From JACOMY01 sp046233115 (GTDB lineage: Bacteria > Pseudomonadota > Alphaproteobacteria > Kiloniellales > JACOMY01): a DNA stretch of 64,000 nt. Shown here one piece after another: positions 10,050-19,942 of this stretch. The stretch is taken from assembly GCA_046233115.1 (NCBI GenBank), contig JBJXHM010000010.1, positions 62,001 through 126,000 of the forward strand, read 5' to 3'. How positions within the stretch are numbered: the stretch's first letter is position 1; every line of letters begins with the position of its first letter. The translations under genes and the position numbers were made by a program. Under the pieces are notes generated by a model. It saw only the letters and a list, made by a program, of their open reading frames with translations, was not told the DNA's origin and ran no database searches.

Positions 10050-11495
10050 TTACGGCCCACGGCGGGGAGCCTGGCATAAGACCGGGCTCACGTCTCCCGC
10101 CGGGCCGGCGAGCGGCCCACGCTCATCCTGATACATAATCTTCGCACCGTCGCAGGCAACCGAAAAGAGGCTCGATCCTGGTTTGGCGGCTGGAAGAAAG
10201 CGCAGCGAGAGGTCCAAGCGCTCCCGACGACCACGATGCCAGCCCAGTGCCGGGACCGCCAGAGGGCCGGAGTCATCCCAGACCGCCGGCAGCGCCCGGA
10301 CCGCCGGCAGCGGCAGGGCGCGCACCTCCGGCCGGGGCTGGAGCTGCCTGCGTCCGGCCTCGGTCAGGCAGCCGAGACGGAGGCCCGACGGCAGGGTTGG
10401 GCCACAGCGCACCCGAAACCTTCGGTCCCAGTCAAGCGTCTTGCCGGCCGCAAGCGGCAAAGGCTTCGGCCCCTTGCTTTCTCTCACCACCAGCAGCCGG
10501 TCACGGCCCGGCAGAAGCTGGCAGCCTCCGAGCGTCGTGCTGCCGCGTCCCCGGCGCAGGCCGTCGAGCAGGGCCTCGACCCGTTCCGGCGCGGGGGCAT
10601 AGGGCGCACCGCCGACCGTCTTCAGCACCTGCGCCAGGGTCTGCCCGGTCAGCGGCGCCTGCAGGGCAGAGAGCGCCCCGAGGTCCAGGGCGGCATAGCC
10701 CTCCGGCCGCCAGTCGCAAGCCCCAGCCAGCCAGGCCAGGGCGGCCCGCTCCAGGGTGTGGCGCAAGCGGCCGAGGGTCGCGGCCGCCTCGCCGATGTCG
10801 TGCCGCGCCAGCCCGAGGCCGGCCAGGTCTGCGGAGAGCGCGCGCAGCGCCACCCGGCGATGACTCCTGTCGTCGTTGCTGGGGTCCTCGACCCAGGAGA
10901 GCCCGCCGGTCCGCAGCAGGGCGCGCAATCGCGCCTTCGGCACCCCCAGCAGGGGCCGCAACAGCTGCACCTGATCCAGGGTGCTGGCAGCGCTCATGCC
11001 GGCCAGGCCAGCCAGGCCGCTGCCGCTCTCGACCCGCAGCAGGAAGGTTTCGGCCTGGTCCTCGGCATGATGGCCGCAGGCCAGGTAGAGCAGTCCGAGC
11101 TCTCGGCAGGCGGCCTGCAGCAGGCGATAGCGCGCCGCCCGCGCCTTGGCCTGCAGGCCGCTGTCAGGCCTCGCCGCGCGCCAGGTGAGGATCCGGCTCT
11201 CCAGGCCCAGGGCCCGGGCTTGCCGGGCAACCGCCTGCGCCTCTCCCGCGCTTTCGGGGCGCAGGCCATGGTCGACGATCAGGGCGACGGCGGTGCCGCG
11301 GCGCTCTGCGGTCCAGCGCCGCAACAGCAGCAGCAGAGCCAGGCTGTCGGCCCCGCCGGAGAGGGCGACGGCAATACGCGGGGTGCGCGGGAAAGGACCC
11401 AAGGCCGCCATACGGGCCTCGAACTCCGTCGCGCTCAGCGGCGTGGCATCGGACTCGCGGTCACAGGCAGCGGGGGCTTCGAGGCGCTGTGCCAT
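10050..11495 (-). CDS. tilS: tRNA(Ile)-lysidine synthase
   Basis: TilS converts C34 of the CAU-anticodon tRNA-Ile to lysidine, so that AUA is read as isoleucine. The N-terminal PP-loop ATPase motif SGGADSLALLLLL lies near residue 46. HHAEDQAETFLLR and the tRNA-recognition region follow. The ATG at 11495 (MAQRLEAP) was preferred over a start further upstream that would overlap cpoB. A C-terminal TilS domain is present but divergent. It sits between cpoB and ftsH, a conserved position. Confidence 0.94.
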   Translation of the reverse strand: MAQRLEAPAACDRESDATPLSATEFEARMAALGPFPRTPRIAVALSGGADSLALLLLLRRWTAERRGTAVALIVDHGLRPESAGEAQAVARQARALGLESRILTWRAARPDSGLQAKARAARYRLLQAACRELGLLYLACGHHAEDQAETFLLRVESGSGLAGLAGMSAASTLDQVQLLRPLLGVPKARLRALLRTGGLSWVEDPSNDDRSHRRVALRALSADLAGLGLARHDIGEAAATLGRLRHTLERAALAWLAGACDWRPEGYAALDLGALSALQAPLTGQTLAQVLKTVGGAPYAPAPERVEALLDGLRRGRGSTTLGGCQLLPGRDRLLVVRESKGPKPLPLAAGKTLDWDRRFRVRCGPTLPSGLRLGCLTEAGRRQLQPRPEVRALPLPAVRALPAVWDDSGPLAVPALGWHRGRRERLDLSLRFLPAAKPGSSLFSVACDGAKIMYQDERGPLAGPAGDVSPVLCQAPRRGP

Positions 11496-11529
11496 GGCAT
11501 CGGCCCGTTCCGTCCGCCGACGTCCCGCG

Positions 11530-12579
11530 TCAGCAGCCCAGGTTCTGCTGCTCGCGGCGACCGCGCTCCAGGATGTTGGTGCGCGCCGAACTGCCCATGC
11601 GGTCCTGGAGCTGCTGCAACACCTGGCAGGCCTCGTTGGTGCGGCCCAGCAGCGACAGCGAGAGGCCAAGCTTCAGCAAGCTGTCCGCCGCCTTGGGGCC
11701 GTTGCTGTGATCCTGATAGGCCTGCGCGAAGGCCTGCGAGGCGTCGTTGTAGTTGCCGCGCACGTAGTAGGTCTCGCCCAGCCAGTACTTGGCATTGGCC
11801 ACCAGCGGATCGGTGGGGTTGGCCTGCACGAAGGCTTTCAGTGCCTGCTCCGCGCCCTGGTAGTCGGCCTTGCGCAGCATGTCGAAGGCGTAGTTGTACT
11901 GCTGTTCCGGCGAGCCCGCGGGCAAGCTGGCACCGGAGGGCTGCGCGTAGCTGCTGCCCGAGGAGAGCGAGCTGCTGGCATAGGCATTGCCGGAGAGGCT
12001 GTTGGTCTGGAAGTTCTGATTGCTCCCCAGGCCCTGTAGCTGCTGCAGCTCCTGCGCGGAGACGCTGCCCAGAGACTGGGTGGTGCCGCCGCCGGCCGAA
12101 GCCGACCCGGAGGAATAGGAACCCGAAGAGTAGGACCCCGACTGGTTGCTGCCAGACTGATCGAAAGAGCCGCCGGCCCCGCCGGAGACGCCACCCGACA
12201 CGCCGCCGGAGGCCCCGCCGCCGCCTTCCAGCGCGTTCAGCCGGTACTCGACGTCCGACTGCAGTTTTTCCAACTTGCCGGACATCTGGCGCTGCTCGTA
12301 GGACAGGCGCTCGATTTCGCCGGTCAGGCGCTGCAGCTCCTGCTCGATGGCAGCAAAGCGGCGCTCCATGGCGTTGACGTCGGCAGCGCTGTAGTTGGAC
12401 TGAGCGAGCTGGAGGTAGTCCTGCCTGAGAGACGTGAGGTCGCGTTCGGCTCGTTCGAGATCGCCCGACAGGCCGGCCAGGCTTTCGGCCGCTTGGGCCG
12501 GTTGGATCCACAAGAGGCCGGCCAAGGGCAGCACCAGGGCGACCCGGCCCAGCGTCCGACCCGTGGCAAGTTGCGACAT
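11530..12579 (-). CDS. cpoB: Tol-Pal accessory protein CpoB (YbgF)
   Basis: CpoB is a periplasmic TPR protein that links Tol-Pal constriction with peptidoglycan synthesis at division. A signal peptide (VALVLPLAGLLWIQPAQAAE) is followed by a coiled-coil N-terminal domain (about residues 30-110), a Gly/Ser/Gln-rich linker of roughly 120 residues and three to four C-terminal TPRs beginning QQYNYAFDMLRKADYQGAE. The ATG at 12579 was chosen because AAGGAGAA lies 8 bp upstream. The long serine/glycine linker is larger than in enterobacterial CpoB. Confidence 0.93.
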   Translation of the reverse strand: MSQLATGRTLGRVALVLPLAGLLWIQPAQAAESLAGLSGDLERAERDLTSLRQDYLQLAQSNYSAADVNAMERRFAAIEQELQRLTGEIERLSYEQRQMSGKLEKLQSDVEYRLNALEGGGGASGGVSGGVSGGAGGSFDQSGSNQSGSYSSGSYSSGSASAGGGTTQSLGSVSAQELQQLQGLGSNQNFQTNSLSGNAYASSSLSSGSSYAQPSGASLPAGSPEQQYNYAFDMLRKADYQGAEQALKAFVQANPTDPLVANAKYWLGETYYVRGNYNDASQAFAQAYQDHSNGPKAADSLLKLGLSLSLLGRTNEACQVLQQLQDRMGSSARTNILERGRREQQNLGC

Positions 12580-12701
12580 GACAGCGTTCTCCTTCATCCG
12601 CGGCAGACGGCCGTTGTCCGGCCCCGGAGGATTCCCCGGAGACCGGACGAAGACAAGCCTTACCAGGCGCCCCCTAGCGGGTCACCGCCAAGGGCCCACC
12701 G

Positions 12702-13193
12702 TCAGTTGGCGACCTGGAACTGAGCGCGGCGGTTCAGGGCCCAGGCGTACTCGGTCGACCCGGTGACGGCCGGACGCTCTTCACCGAAGGAGACGGTGTT
12801 GATCCGGCTGGAAGCGACACCCAGGGTGGTCAGGTAGCGCTTCACCGAGCTGGCACGGCGCTCACCCAGCGCCAGGTTGTAGGCACGGGTGCCGCGCTCG
12901 TCGGTGTGCCCCTCGATGGTGGTGACCACCGCCGGCCGCGCCTGCAGCCAGGCACCGAAGGCCTCGGTGATCTGGCGGGCGTCGGGACGCAGCGCCGAGC
13001 TGTCGAAGTCGAAGAACACGCGGTCGCCGACCTGCGCGCGCAGCTCCTCTTCGAGCGAGCCGTAAGTGGGCTGAGCCGGCTGCACCGGAGCCGGAGGCTG
13101 AGAGGCAACCGGCTGCTGGTCGTCCGAGGAGGACGAGCAGGCCGAGAGAGCAGCGGCTCCAACGGCAAGCAGCAGAACGAATTTCAAGCGCAT
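12702..13193 (-). CDS. pal: Peptidoglycan-associated lipoprotein Pal
   Basis: Pal anchors the outer membrane to peptidoglycan and is the terminal partner of Tol-Pal. The 163-residue product has a lipoprotein signal (VGAAALSACSSSS, lipobox LSAC) and a C-terminal OmpA-like domain with VFFDFDSSALRPDA and the peptidoglycan-binding motif TIEGHTDERGTRAYN. It is separated from tolB by 312 bp, unusually far for this operon. A good promoter candidate in that gap suggests it also has its own transcript. Confidence 0.97.
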   Translation of the reverse strand: MRLKFVLLLAVGAAALSACSSSSDDQQPVASQPPAPVQPAQPTYGSLEEELRAQVGDRVFFDFDSSALRPDARQITEAFGAWLQARPAVVTTIEGHTDERGTRAYNLALGERRASSVKRYLTTLGVASSRINTVSFGEERPAVTGSTEYAWALNRRAQFQVAN

Positions 13194-13330
13194 ACGCTAG
13201 AGTCCTTCTTCACGAGTTGGGCGCCCGCTCTGAGAGGGCGCCTCGGGGGGGCCAAGTCCGCGACCTCCGCCCAGACCTTGTCAGCGGGCCTGCTCGAAAA
13301 GGCCCACCGCAGTCTGTTTTTCGCAGTCGC

Positions 13331-13359
13331 ACAACAGCAGTCGCTTGCAATTTTGTCAA
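13331..13359 (-). promoter_or_regulatory. Putative sigma-70-type promoter for pal
   Basis: On the minus strand a perfect -35 hexamer TTGACA (13359-13354) is followed after 17 bases by TGTTGT (13336-13331), which matches three of six -10 positions. It would start a transcript roughly 130 bases upstream of the pal ATG. The match and spacing are seen in the sequence; activity is inference. Confidence 0.45.
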
Positions 13360-13443
13360 ACCCGTGTCCAAGCCATGGCTAGCAGGAGCCGGGCATAAAG
13401 TGGCGTCACACTGCGGTGAAGAAGCCACAGGCTCCACCCACCC

Positions 13444-13472
13444 GGAGCACTCTCCCACCAGGTGAGTGTTCC
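13444..13472 (-). terminator. Hairpin downstream of tolB
   Basis: Nine-base arms GGAGCACTC / GAGTGTTCC pair with one G-U wobble around an 11-base loop, 34 bases past the tolB stop. No T-run follows on the minus strand, so it is at most a weak terminator or a processing/stability element. Confidence 0.3.
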
Positions 13473-13505
13473 CCAGGAAACGCGCGACGCAGGGCTCGCC
13501 CGCGA

Positions 13506-14837
13506 TCACGGATTCAGCGGCGACCAGGTCGGGTCGGAGGCGGCCGTGTTGGTCTGCAGCTCCCGCTCGTTGTAGCCGGTGATGTCGATCGAATAGAGGC
13601 TGGTCGCGAGGTTGCCGCGGGCATCGGTCCGGCCCTGGCGGAAGAAGGCGATCACCCGACCGTTCGGGGCCCAGGTCGGCGCCTCCACCCGATAGCCGGA
13701 GGAGAGGATGCGCTCGCTGCCGCCGTCAGGGGCGATGACGCCGATCGAGAACTGCCCGCCACGCTGCTTGGTGAAGGCGATGTAGTCGCCGCGCGGCGAC
13801 CAGGCCGGGGTGGCGTAGCTGCCCTCGCCGAAGGTGAGCCGGGTCGCCTCGCCGCCGTTCGCACCCATGACGTAGAGCTGCTGCGAACCCGAACGGTCGC
13901 TCTCGAACACAATCTGGCGGCCGTCCGGCGAGAAGGAGGGCGAGATGTCGATGCCGGGTCCGGTGGTGAGCTGGCTGAGGCTACGGGTGCGCAGGTCCAT
14001 CATGAAGATGTCGGAGTTGCCGTCGCGGGCCACCGCCATCACCACCCGGTTGCCATCCGGCGAGAAGCGTGGCGCGAAGGACATGCCGTCGAAGTTGCCG
14101 ATCACCTCGCGCTGTCCGGTGTCCAGGTTGTAGAGCGAGACCCGCGGCACGGTACCTGGCACGAAGGAGACATAGGTGATCTCCTGGCGGGTCGGCGAGA
14201 ACTGCGGCGAGAGCACGATCTCCGAGCCGTCGGTGAGGAAGCGCTGGTTGGCGCCGTCCTGGTCCATGATCGCCAGCCGCTTCAGGCGCCGGTCCTGCGG
14301 ACCGCTCTCCGCGACATAGACGATGCGCGTGTCAAAATAGCCCTCCTCGCCAGTCAGGCGCGAGTAGATGCGGTCTGCGATCTTGTGCGCGACCGAGCGC
14401 CAGTTGGCCGGCGAGGCGGTGAACTCGAAGCCCTCCAACTCGGTCTCGGCCTGCACGTCGAACAGGCGGAAGCCGGCCTGAAGCCGGCCGTCGGACGCGG
14501 TCTGGGCATAGCCGACCACCAGGGCGGCCGCGTTGATCAGGCGCCAGTCGCCGAAACGCACGCCGTCGGCGGCCAGGCTCTCCGATGTCTGGATGAAGGC
14601 GCCCGCATCGATCGGCCGGAACAGGCCGGAGCTCTCCAGGTCGGCGGCCACCACGCCGGCGATGTCGCGGCCCAGCCGCTCCTGGGTCGCGTCGGGGCTG
14701 GTGAAGGCGGGAACGGCGATCGCGAGCGGGCTGAAAAAGCCTTCGGTGATGTCGATCTCGATCTCGGCCTGAGCAGGGGCGCGGCCGAGGGTCACGGCCA
14801 GGGCCAGGACCAGAAGGGCAAGAATGGGTCTCATCAC
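13506..14837 (-). CDS. tolB: Tol-Pal translocation protein TolB
   Basis: TolB is the periplasmic beta-propeller that shuttles between TolA and Pal. A signal peptide ends near PAQAEIEIDITEG. The N-terminal TolB domain is followed by repeated WD40-like PD40 strands (for example FSPDGNRVVMAVARDGNSDI and FSPDGRQIVFESDRSGSQQ). The frame can start at GTG 14837 or ATG 14834; AAGGAG lies 7 bp before the GTG. The gene follows tolA by 19 bp. Confidence 0.97.
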   Translation of the reverse strand: MMRPILALLVLALAVTLGRAPAQAEIEIDITEGFFSPLAIAVPAFTSPDATQERLGRDIAGVVAADLESSGLFRPIDAGAFIQTSESLAADGVRFGDWRLINAAALVVGYAQTASDGRLQAGFRLFDVQAETELEGFEFTASPANWRSVAHKIADRIYSRLTGEEGYFDTRIVYVAESGPQDRRLKRLAIMDQDGANQRFLTDGSEIVLSPQFSPTRQEITYVSFVPGTVPRVSLYNLDTGQREVIGNFDGMSFAPRFSPDGNRVVMAVARDGNSDIFMMDLRTRSLSQLTTGPGIDISPSFSPDGRQIVFESDRSGSQQLYVMGANGGEATRLTFGEGSYATPAWSPRGDYIAFTKQRGGQFSIGVIAPDGGSERILSSGYRVEAPTWAPNGRVIAFFRQGRTDARGNLATSLYSIDITGYNERELQTNTAASDPTWSPLNP

Positions 14838-14856
14838 GCAGCGTCTCCTTGGTGGC

Positions 14857-16413
14857 CTAGTTGCAGACCTCGCGTGCCGGGAAGTTTAGCTTCACGTCGC
14901 GCCAGAGGTCATAGTTGTTTGGCGGGAAGGGCAGCGGCTGGGCCTGATGGATCGCCCGGATCGCCGAGTCGGCCACCGAGCGGTAGGTGGGATCGCCGTT
15001 GTAGCGCGCCGGGTCCAGGATCTCCCAGCGCGCAACGGATCCGTTCTGGTTCATCTGCAGCCGGATCTCCACCACCACGCCGTCGATGCCCCGCTGGCCG
15101 CAGGGAACGTTCCAGTAGCGCCCGACCGCGCGCACGATCTTGTTCTCGTCGCTGTTCGACAGCCGCCCGCGGGCGCCGCGGCTGCCGCTGCCGGCGCTGT
15201 TGCTGGCCTGCTGCTGCGGCGCACTGCTGCCGCCGCCGGCCAGGCGAGAGATCAGGTCGTCGGCCGCGTTCTCCTGCCGGGTGGTGGTCTCCTGCCGGCC
15301 GGTCTCGGGCTTGGTCGAGGCGACCTGCTGCTGCTCCGGCCGGCTTTCCGGCAGGGTGATGTCGCGCTTGGGCTTGCTCGGCGGCACCGACAGTGCGGCC
15401 TGGGGCGCCGTTGCCTGGGCCGGGGCCGGCGGGGTCGGGGCGGTGGTCGGCTCCGGCACGCTGGCGACCTGCGGCGCGGGCGGAGCCGGGATCTCCTCCG
15501 GCGTCTTTACCTCCGGGCCGGGCCGGGTGCTGGTCGGCGCCTCGGGCTGCGGCTCCAGCAGCTCCTCGACCGTCTCGGCGGCCGGCTGCGGGATCGGCTC
15601 CGGGGCCTCGGCGACCTGTGGCGCCACCTCGTCGGGGTCGGGGTTGTCGGACTCCGCCGGCAGGTCGGGCGAGGTCTGCAGGGTCGGCTCCGGCGGCGCC
15701 TCCTCGCTCGCGACCTGCGGCGCCGGCATCGGCAGCGGCGGCTCGGTGCTAGGGTTCTCGGTCAGGGTCGGCGAGGTCTCCGGCGCGGTCATCGGATCGG
15801 GCGAGAGCTCTTCGACCGGTTGCGCGTCGGCTTGTGGCAAGGGCTGCGTCACCGGGGCCGTCACGACCTCCAGGGAGGGCTGATCGGGCAGGTTCGGCAG
15901 GGGATCGGGCTGCGGCCGATCGCTCTGCTGCGGCTCGGCCGTGGTCCCGCTCTCCGGCGCCTGGATCACCGGCTCCTCCTGCGAGGCCGGCTCGCGCAGC
16001 GATTCCGGCAGGGTGGCCAGGGAGATGTCCGGTGTCTCGGGGGCGGCCAGACTGGGCTTCTCCAGCGGCACCGCGAGCGGCACCTCGGGCGGAGCCGTCG
16101 GCGTCTCCGGTGGAGCATCCACCGCGCCGCTGGCGGTGATGAGCTGCTCGATCGAGGGCTCTTCCTGGCTCGGCGCCTCGGCCTGGGGCTGATCGGGGGC
16201 GGAAGGATCGGCCGGGGCGGAGGCCTCGTCCGGCGGCTGGATCTGGCGGCGCTCGTTGGCCTGGCCGGCCTGGCCGTCGGAGCTCTGGAACACCACCGGC
16301 ACGGCGGTGCCGCCGCCCAGGGTCAGTTCCCTGGAGTCGTCCGGCAGGCCATAGACCAGCAGGGCCACCAGTGCCACATGCAGCACCGAAGAGAAGACCA
16401 CACCGCTTCGCAC
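14857..16413 (-). CDS. tolA: TolA-like energy-transducing protein
   Basis: TolA spans the periplasm and transmits proton-motive force from TolQR to TolB/Pal. The product begins with a single membrane anchor (VVFSSVLHVALVALLVYGL). A roughly 350-residue linker very rich in Pro, Glu, Ala and Gln follows, in place of the Lys/Ala helix of enterobacterial TolA. It ends with a compact TonB/TolA-type C-terminal domain (NKIVRAVGRYWNVPCGQRGI). Two Cys in the C-terminal domain may form a disulfide. The start is GTG with GGAGG upstream. The linker composition is typical of alphaproteobacterial TolA. Confidence 0.92.
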   Translation of the reverse strand: MRSGVVFSSVLHVALVALLVYGLPDDSRELTLGGGTAVPVVFQSSDGQAGQANERRQIQPPDEASAPADPSAPDQPQAEAPSQEEPSIEQLITASGAVDAPPETPTAPPEVPLAVPLEKPSLAAPETPDISLATLPESLREPASQEEPVIQAPESGTTAEPQQSDRPQPDPLPNLPDQPSLEVVTAPVTQPLPQADAQPVEELSPDPMTAPETSPTLTENPSTEPPLPMPAPQVASEEAPPEPTLQTSPDLPAESDNPDPDEVAPQVAEAPEPIPQPAAETVEELLEPQPEAPTSTRPGPEVKTPEEIPAPPAPQVASVPEPTTAPTPPAPAQATAPQAALSVPPSKPKRDITLPESRPEQQQVASTKPETGRQETTTRQENAADDLISRLAGGGSSAPQQQASNSAGSGSRGARGRLSNSDENKIVRAVGRYWNVPCGQRGIDGVVVEIRLQMNQNGSVARWEILDPARYNGDPTYRSVADSAIRAIHQAQPLPFPPNNYDLWRDVKLNFPAREVCN

Positions 16414-16550
16414 GCTCTCTTCACCTCCTTCTCGAACCGGGGGCAGCGCTATCGCCGGGGCCGCGCAGATCGGAAGGTCTGCGGCGGGTGCCTCGGCGAC
16501 AGGGCGGCAGCCGGAACGGTACGAGCGAGCATGCGCGACCTCGTACCGCC

Positions 16551-17018
16551 TTAGTTGGCGTCCGGCGGCGGCGCTTCAGCCAGCAGCGCCACGCGGCGGA
16601 AGCCCGCCTCGTTGATCATGCCCATCACCTGCATCACCTTGCCGTAGGCGATGGCGCGGTCGCCGCGCACGTAGATCCGGGTCTCCGGATTGGCGTCGGT
16701 GATGGCCCTCAGTCGCGGCACCAGGCTGACCTCGGCCACCTCGGTGTCCTGGATATAGAGCCGGCCCTCGGCGTCGACGCTGACCACCAGCGGCTCCTCC
16801 GGCGTGGTGATCGGCTGGGCGTCGGCCTGCGGCAGGTCCACCGGCACGCCCACGGTCAACAGCGGCGCCGTCACCATGAAGACGATCAGCAGCACCAGCA
16901 TCACGTCCACGAAGGGGGTGACGTTGATGTCGGACATGGCCCGCCAGCCACCGTTGCGGCGGCGTCGGCCGCCGCGGCGTCCGCCGCCGCCGCGCACGTC
17001 GGGAATGGCACCCGCCAC
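16551..17018 (-). CDS. tolR: Tol-Pal proton-channel subunit TolR
   Basis: TolR is the ExbD/MotB-type partner of TolQ. After a Gly/Arg-rich cytoplasmic N-terminus, the single transmembrane helix carries the proton-binding Asp in DINVTPFVDVMLVLLIVFM. A periplasmic ExbD/TolR domain follows. GTG at 17018 has GAGGAG upstream; an ATG at 16937 (MSDINV) would give the minimal family form. It begins 3 bp past the tolQ stop. Confidence 0.96.
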   Translation of the reverse strand: MAGAIPDVRGGGGRRGGRRRRNGGWRAMSDINVTPFVDVMLVLLIVFMVTAPLLTVGVPVDLPQADAQPITTPEEPLVVSVDAEGRLYIQDTEVAEVSLVPRLRAITDANPETRIYVRGDRAIAYGKVMQVMGMINEAGFRRVALLAEAPPPDAN

Positions 17019-17021
17019 GGC

Positions 17022-17705
<684 letters not shown>

Positions 17706-17730
17706 TGCGTGCGGTCTCCTTAAATCCCGA

Positions 17731-18222
17731 TCACGGCGCCGCAGCGCCCCCACTATCGTCACTCGCTTCCGGGTCGCGCTCGACCAGGAAGGTCTTGAAG
17801 GCCTCACGCCAAGGGCGCGGGATTCGTGCTGCCCGTCCGGCCTTGGTCATGCAGACCACCCGCATGACCACCCGGACCAGCTCGTCCTCACCGTCCTCAC
17901 CCGGGCGCATCACCCGCTGCAAGGCATCGACGTAGGCCGCGCCCATCTGCGTGAAACGTGTACGCACGATCAAGGCGTCATCCAGGCGAGCCGGTGTCAA
18001 GTATTCGACCTCGACACGCCGGACCACGAAGACCAGCCCCTCCTCCTCCGCAAAGCGGCGGTGATCCAGGTCCAGGAGGCGCATGGCCTCGGTCCGCGCC
18101 CGCTCCGCGAACTTGAGATAGTTCGCGTAGTAGACGATCCCGGCCGCGTCGGTGTCCTCATAGAAGACCCGCAGCGGGTAGAGATGGTCCTGCCCTTCGA
18201 AACAACCGGAGGTCGGTCGCAT
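17731..18222 (-). CDS. ybgC: Tol-Pal-associated acyl-CoA thioesterase
   Basis: YbgC is a hotdog-fold thioesterase found next to tol genes. The product has the 4-hydroxybenzoyl-CoA thioesterase signature VFYEDTDAAGIVYYANYLKF with the catalytic Asp, and ARTEAMRLL. The ATG at 18222 has AGGA five bases upstream; a GTG at 18234 is the alternative. Its physiological substrate is uncertain in the family; a phospholipid-related role is usually proposed. Confidence 0.95.
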   Translation of the reverse strand: MRPTSGCFEGQDHLYPLRVFYEDTDAAGIVYYANYLKFAERARTEAMRLLDLDHRRFAEEEGLVFVVRRVEVEYLTPARLDDALIVRTRFTQMGAAYVDALQRVMRPGEDGEDELVRVVMRVVCMTKAGRAARIPRPWREAFKTFLVERDPEASDDSGGAAAP

Positions 18223-18254
18223 GGATTCCTGCACGGCCTCGCCTCAACCCTTGC

Positions 18255-19325
18255 TCAACTCACCCCGTCGCCGGCCTCGGTGTCACCGGGCTCGGCGAAG
18301 AGGTCCGGCGCAGCACCGGCCTGCAGCGCCTTGGGCGCCGGCAAACCGATCTGTCGGTAGCCCTGTGCCGTCAGGACGCGGCCGCGTGGGGTGCGTTGCA
18401 GAAGGCCCTGCTGGATCAGGTAGGGCTCGATCACTTCTTCCAGGACGTCGCGCTGTTCCGACAGCGCCGCGGCCAGCGTCTCGACGCCGACCGGTCCGCC
18501 TGCATAATTCTGTGCGATCATGGCGAGATAGCGGCGATCCATCGCGTCGAAACCGCCGGAATCGACCTCCAGCCGGGTCAGCGCGCCGTCGGCGAGCTTG
18601 CGGTCCACCACCGCCGCTCCGGCCACGGCGGCAAAGTCGCGCACGCGGCGCAGCAGGCGCCCGGCAACCCGAGGCGTGCCACGAGCGCGGGCCGCGATCT
18701 CGGCCGCACCCTCGGGGCTCAGCGCCATCTCCAGCACCCTGGCACCGCGTTCCACGATCGATTGCAGCTCGTCCGGGCTGTAGAAGTCGAGTCGCAGCGG
18801 GATGCCGAAACGCTCGCGCAGTGGCCGGGTGATCAGGCCCGAACGCGTGGTGGCGCCGACCAGGGTGAAGGGCGGCAGGTCGATCCGGACCGAGCGCGCT
18901 GCCGGTCCTTCGCCGATGATGATGTCGAGCGCGAAGTCCTCCATCGCCGGGTAGAGGATCTCCTCCACCGCCGGCGACAGCCGATGGATCTCGTCGATGA
19001 AGAGCACGTCGTGCGGCTGCAGGTTGGTCAAGAGCGCTGCCAGGTCGCCGGCGCGCGCGATCACCGGCCCGGAGGTCGCGCGGAAGGAGACCCCCATCTC
19101 GCGCGCCACGATCTGGGCCAAGGTGGTCTTGCCCAGCCCCGGCGGGCCGAACAGCAGCACGTGGTCCAGCGCCTCGCCGCGCTGGCGCGCCGCGGCCACG
19201 AAGATCTCCAGGTTCTCGCAGAGGGTGCGCTGGCCGACGAAGTCGCGTAGCTGCTGCGGCCGGATCGACTGCTCGAAGGCCTCGTCGCCGTCGGGAGCGC
19301 CGGAGATCAGGCGGTTCTCGCTCAC
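18255..19325 (-). CDS. ruvB: Holliday junction branch-migration helicase RuvB
   Basis: RuvB is the AAA+ motor that drives branch migration with RuvA. The 356-residue product has the N-terminal RuvB motif RPQQLRDFVGQ, Walker A GPPGLGKTTLAQ, Walker B FIDEIHRL and the C-terminal winged helix region (RTPRGRVLTAQGYRQIGLP). The start is GTG overlapping the ruvA stop by four bases (GTGA), indicating translational coupling. Confidence 0.98.
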   Translation of the reverse strand: MSENRLISGAPDGDEAFEQSIRPQQLRDFVGQRTLCENLEIFVAAARQRGEALDHVLLFGPPGLGKTTLAQIVAREMGVSFRATSGPVIARAGDLAALLTNLQPHDVLFIDEIHRLSPAVEEILYPAMEDFALDIIIGEGPAARSVRIDLPPFTLVGATTRSGLITRPLRERFGIPLRLDFYSPDELQSIVERGARVLEMALSPEGAAEIAARARGTPRVAGRLLRRVRDFAAVAGAAVVDRKLADGALTRLEVDSGGFDAMDRRYLAMIAQNYAGGPVGVETLAAALSEQRDVLEEVIEPYLIQQGLLQRTPRGRVLTAQGYRQIGLPAPKALQAGAAPDLFAEPGDTEAGDGVS

Positions 19326-19936
19326 CGCGCCAGATCCTTCAGCGCTGCCTTCAACAGACCCTCAACCCCGGCGGCTTCACCAAGGGCCTCGCGCGCCTTG
19401 GCCACCGCGGCCAACGCCTCGGAGGGGCGATAGCCCAGGCCTTCCAGTGCCAGCGCCGCATCGCGTCCGACCGCGTCCTGGTCCAGCACCGGCGCCGACC
19501 CGATCTCGCTGAGCGCGGCCGGACCGAGCTGGAGGGCCGCCACCTTGTCCTTCAGCTCCGAGATCAGGCGCAGGGCCAGCTTGGCGCCGACACCCGGCGC
19601 GCGGGTCAGCGCCGTCTTGTCGCCCGACGCGACCGCACGGGTGAGCTCACCAGGCGAGAGCACCGAGAGGATGGCCAGCGCCAGGCGGGCACCGACGCCC
19701 TGCACACCCTGCAGCAGGCGGAACCAGGCGCGCTCGCCCGACTCGGCGAAGCCGTAGAGGTGGATGTGGTCCTCGCGAACGTGGGTCTCGATCAGGAGAC
19801 TCACCGCCTCGCCCGGCCGGCCGAGCTGCGCCAGGGTACGGTTGGAGGCATAGACCAGATAGCCGACGCCGCCCACGTCGATGATCGCCTGCCCCTCGCC
19901 GCTCTCGTCCAGGCGGCCCTTCAGCTTGCCGATCAT
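19322..19936 (-). CDS. ruvA: Holliday junction binding protein RuvA
   Basis: RuvA binds the four-way junction and loads RuvB. The 204-residue product shows the OB-fold start MIGKLKGRLDE, the two helix-hairpin-helix elements (LLQGVQGVGARLALAILS, LTRAPGVGAKLALRLISEL) and a C-terminal domain III that contacts RuvB (ALEGLGYRPSEALAAVAKA). It lies between ruvC and ruvB. Confidence 0.97.
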   Translation of the reverse strand: MIGKLKGRLDESGEGQAIIDVGGVGYLVYASNRTLAQLGRPGEAVSLLIETHVREDHIHLYGFAESGERAWFRLLQGVQGVGARLALAILSVLSPGELTRAVASGDKTALTRAPGVGAKLALRLISELKDKVAALQLGPAALSEIGSAPVLDQDAVGRDAALALEGLGYRPSEALAAVAKAREALGEAAGVEGLLKAALKDLAR

Positions 19937-19942
19937 GGCGGG

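Larger units (their letters stand above)
13194..13505. other. Intergenic region tolB-pal
   Basis: This 312-bp gap lies inside the tol operon. It holds one promoter candidate directed at pal and a small imperfect hairpin near the tolB end; no reading frame here has a ribosome-binding site or recognisable product. Confidence 0.6.
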
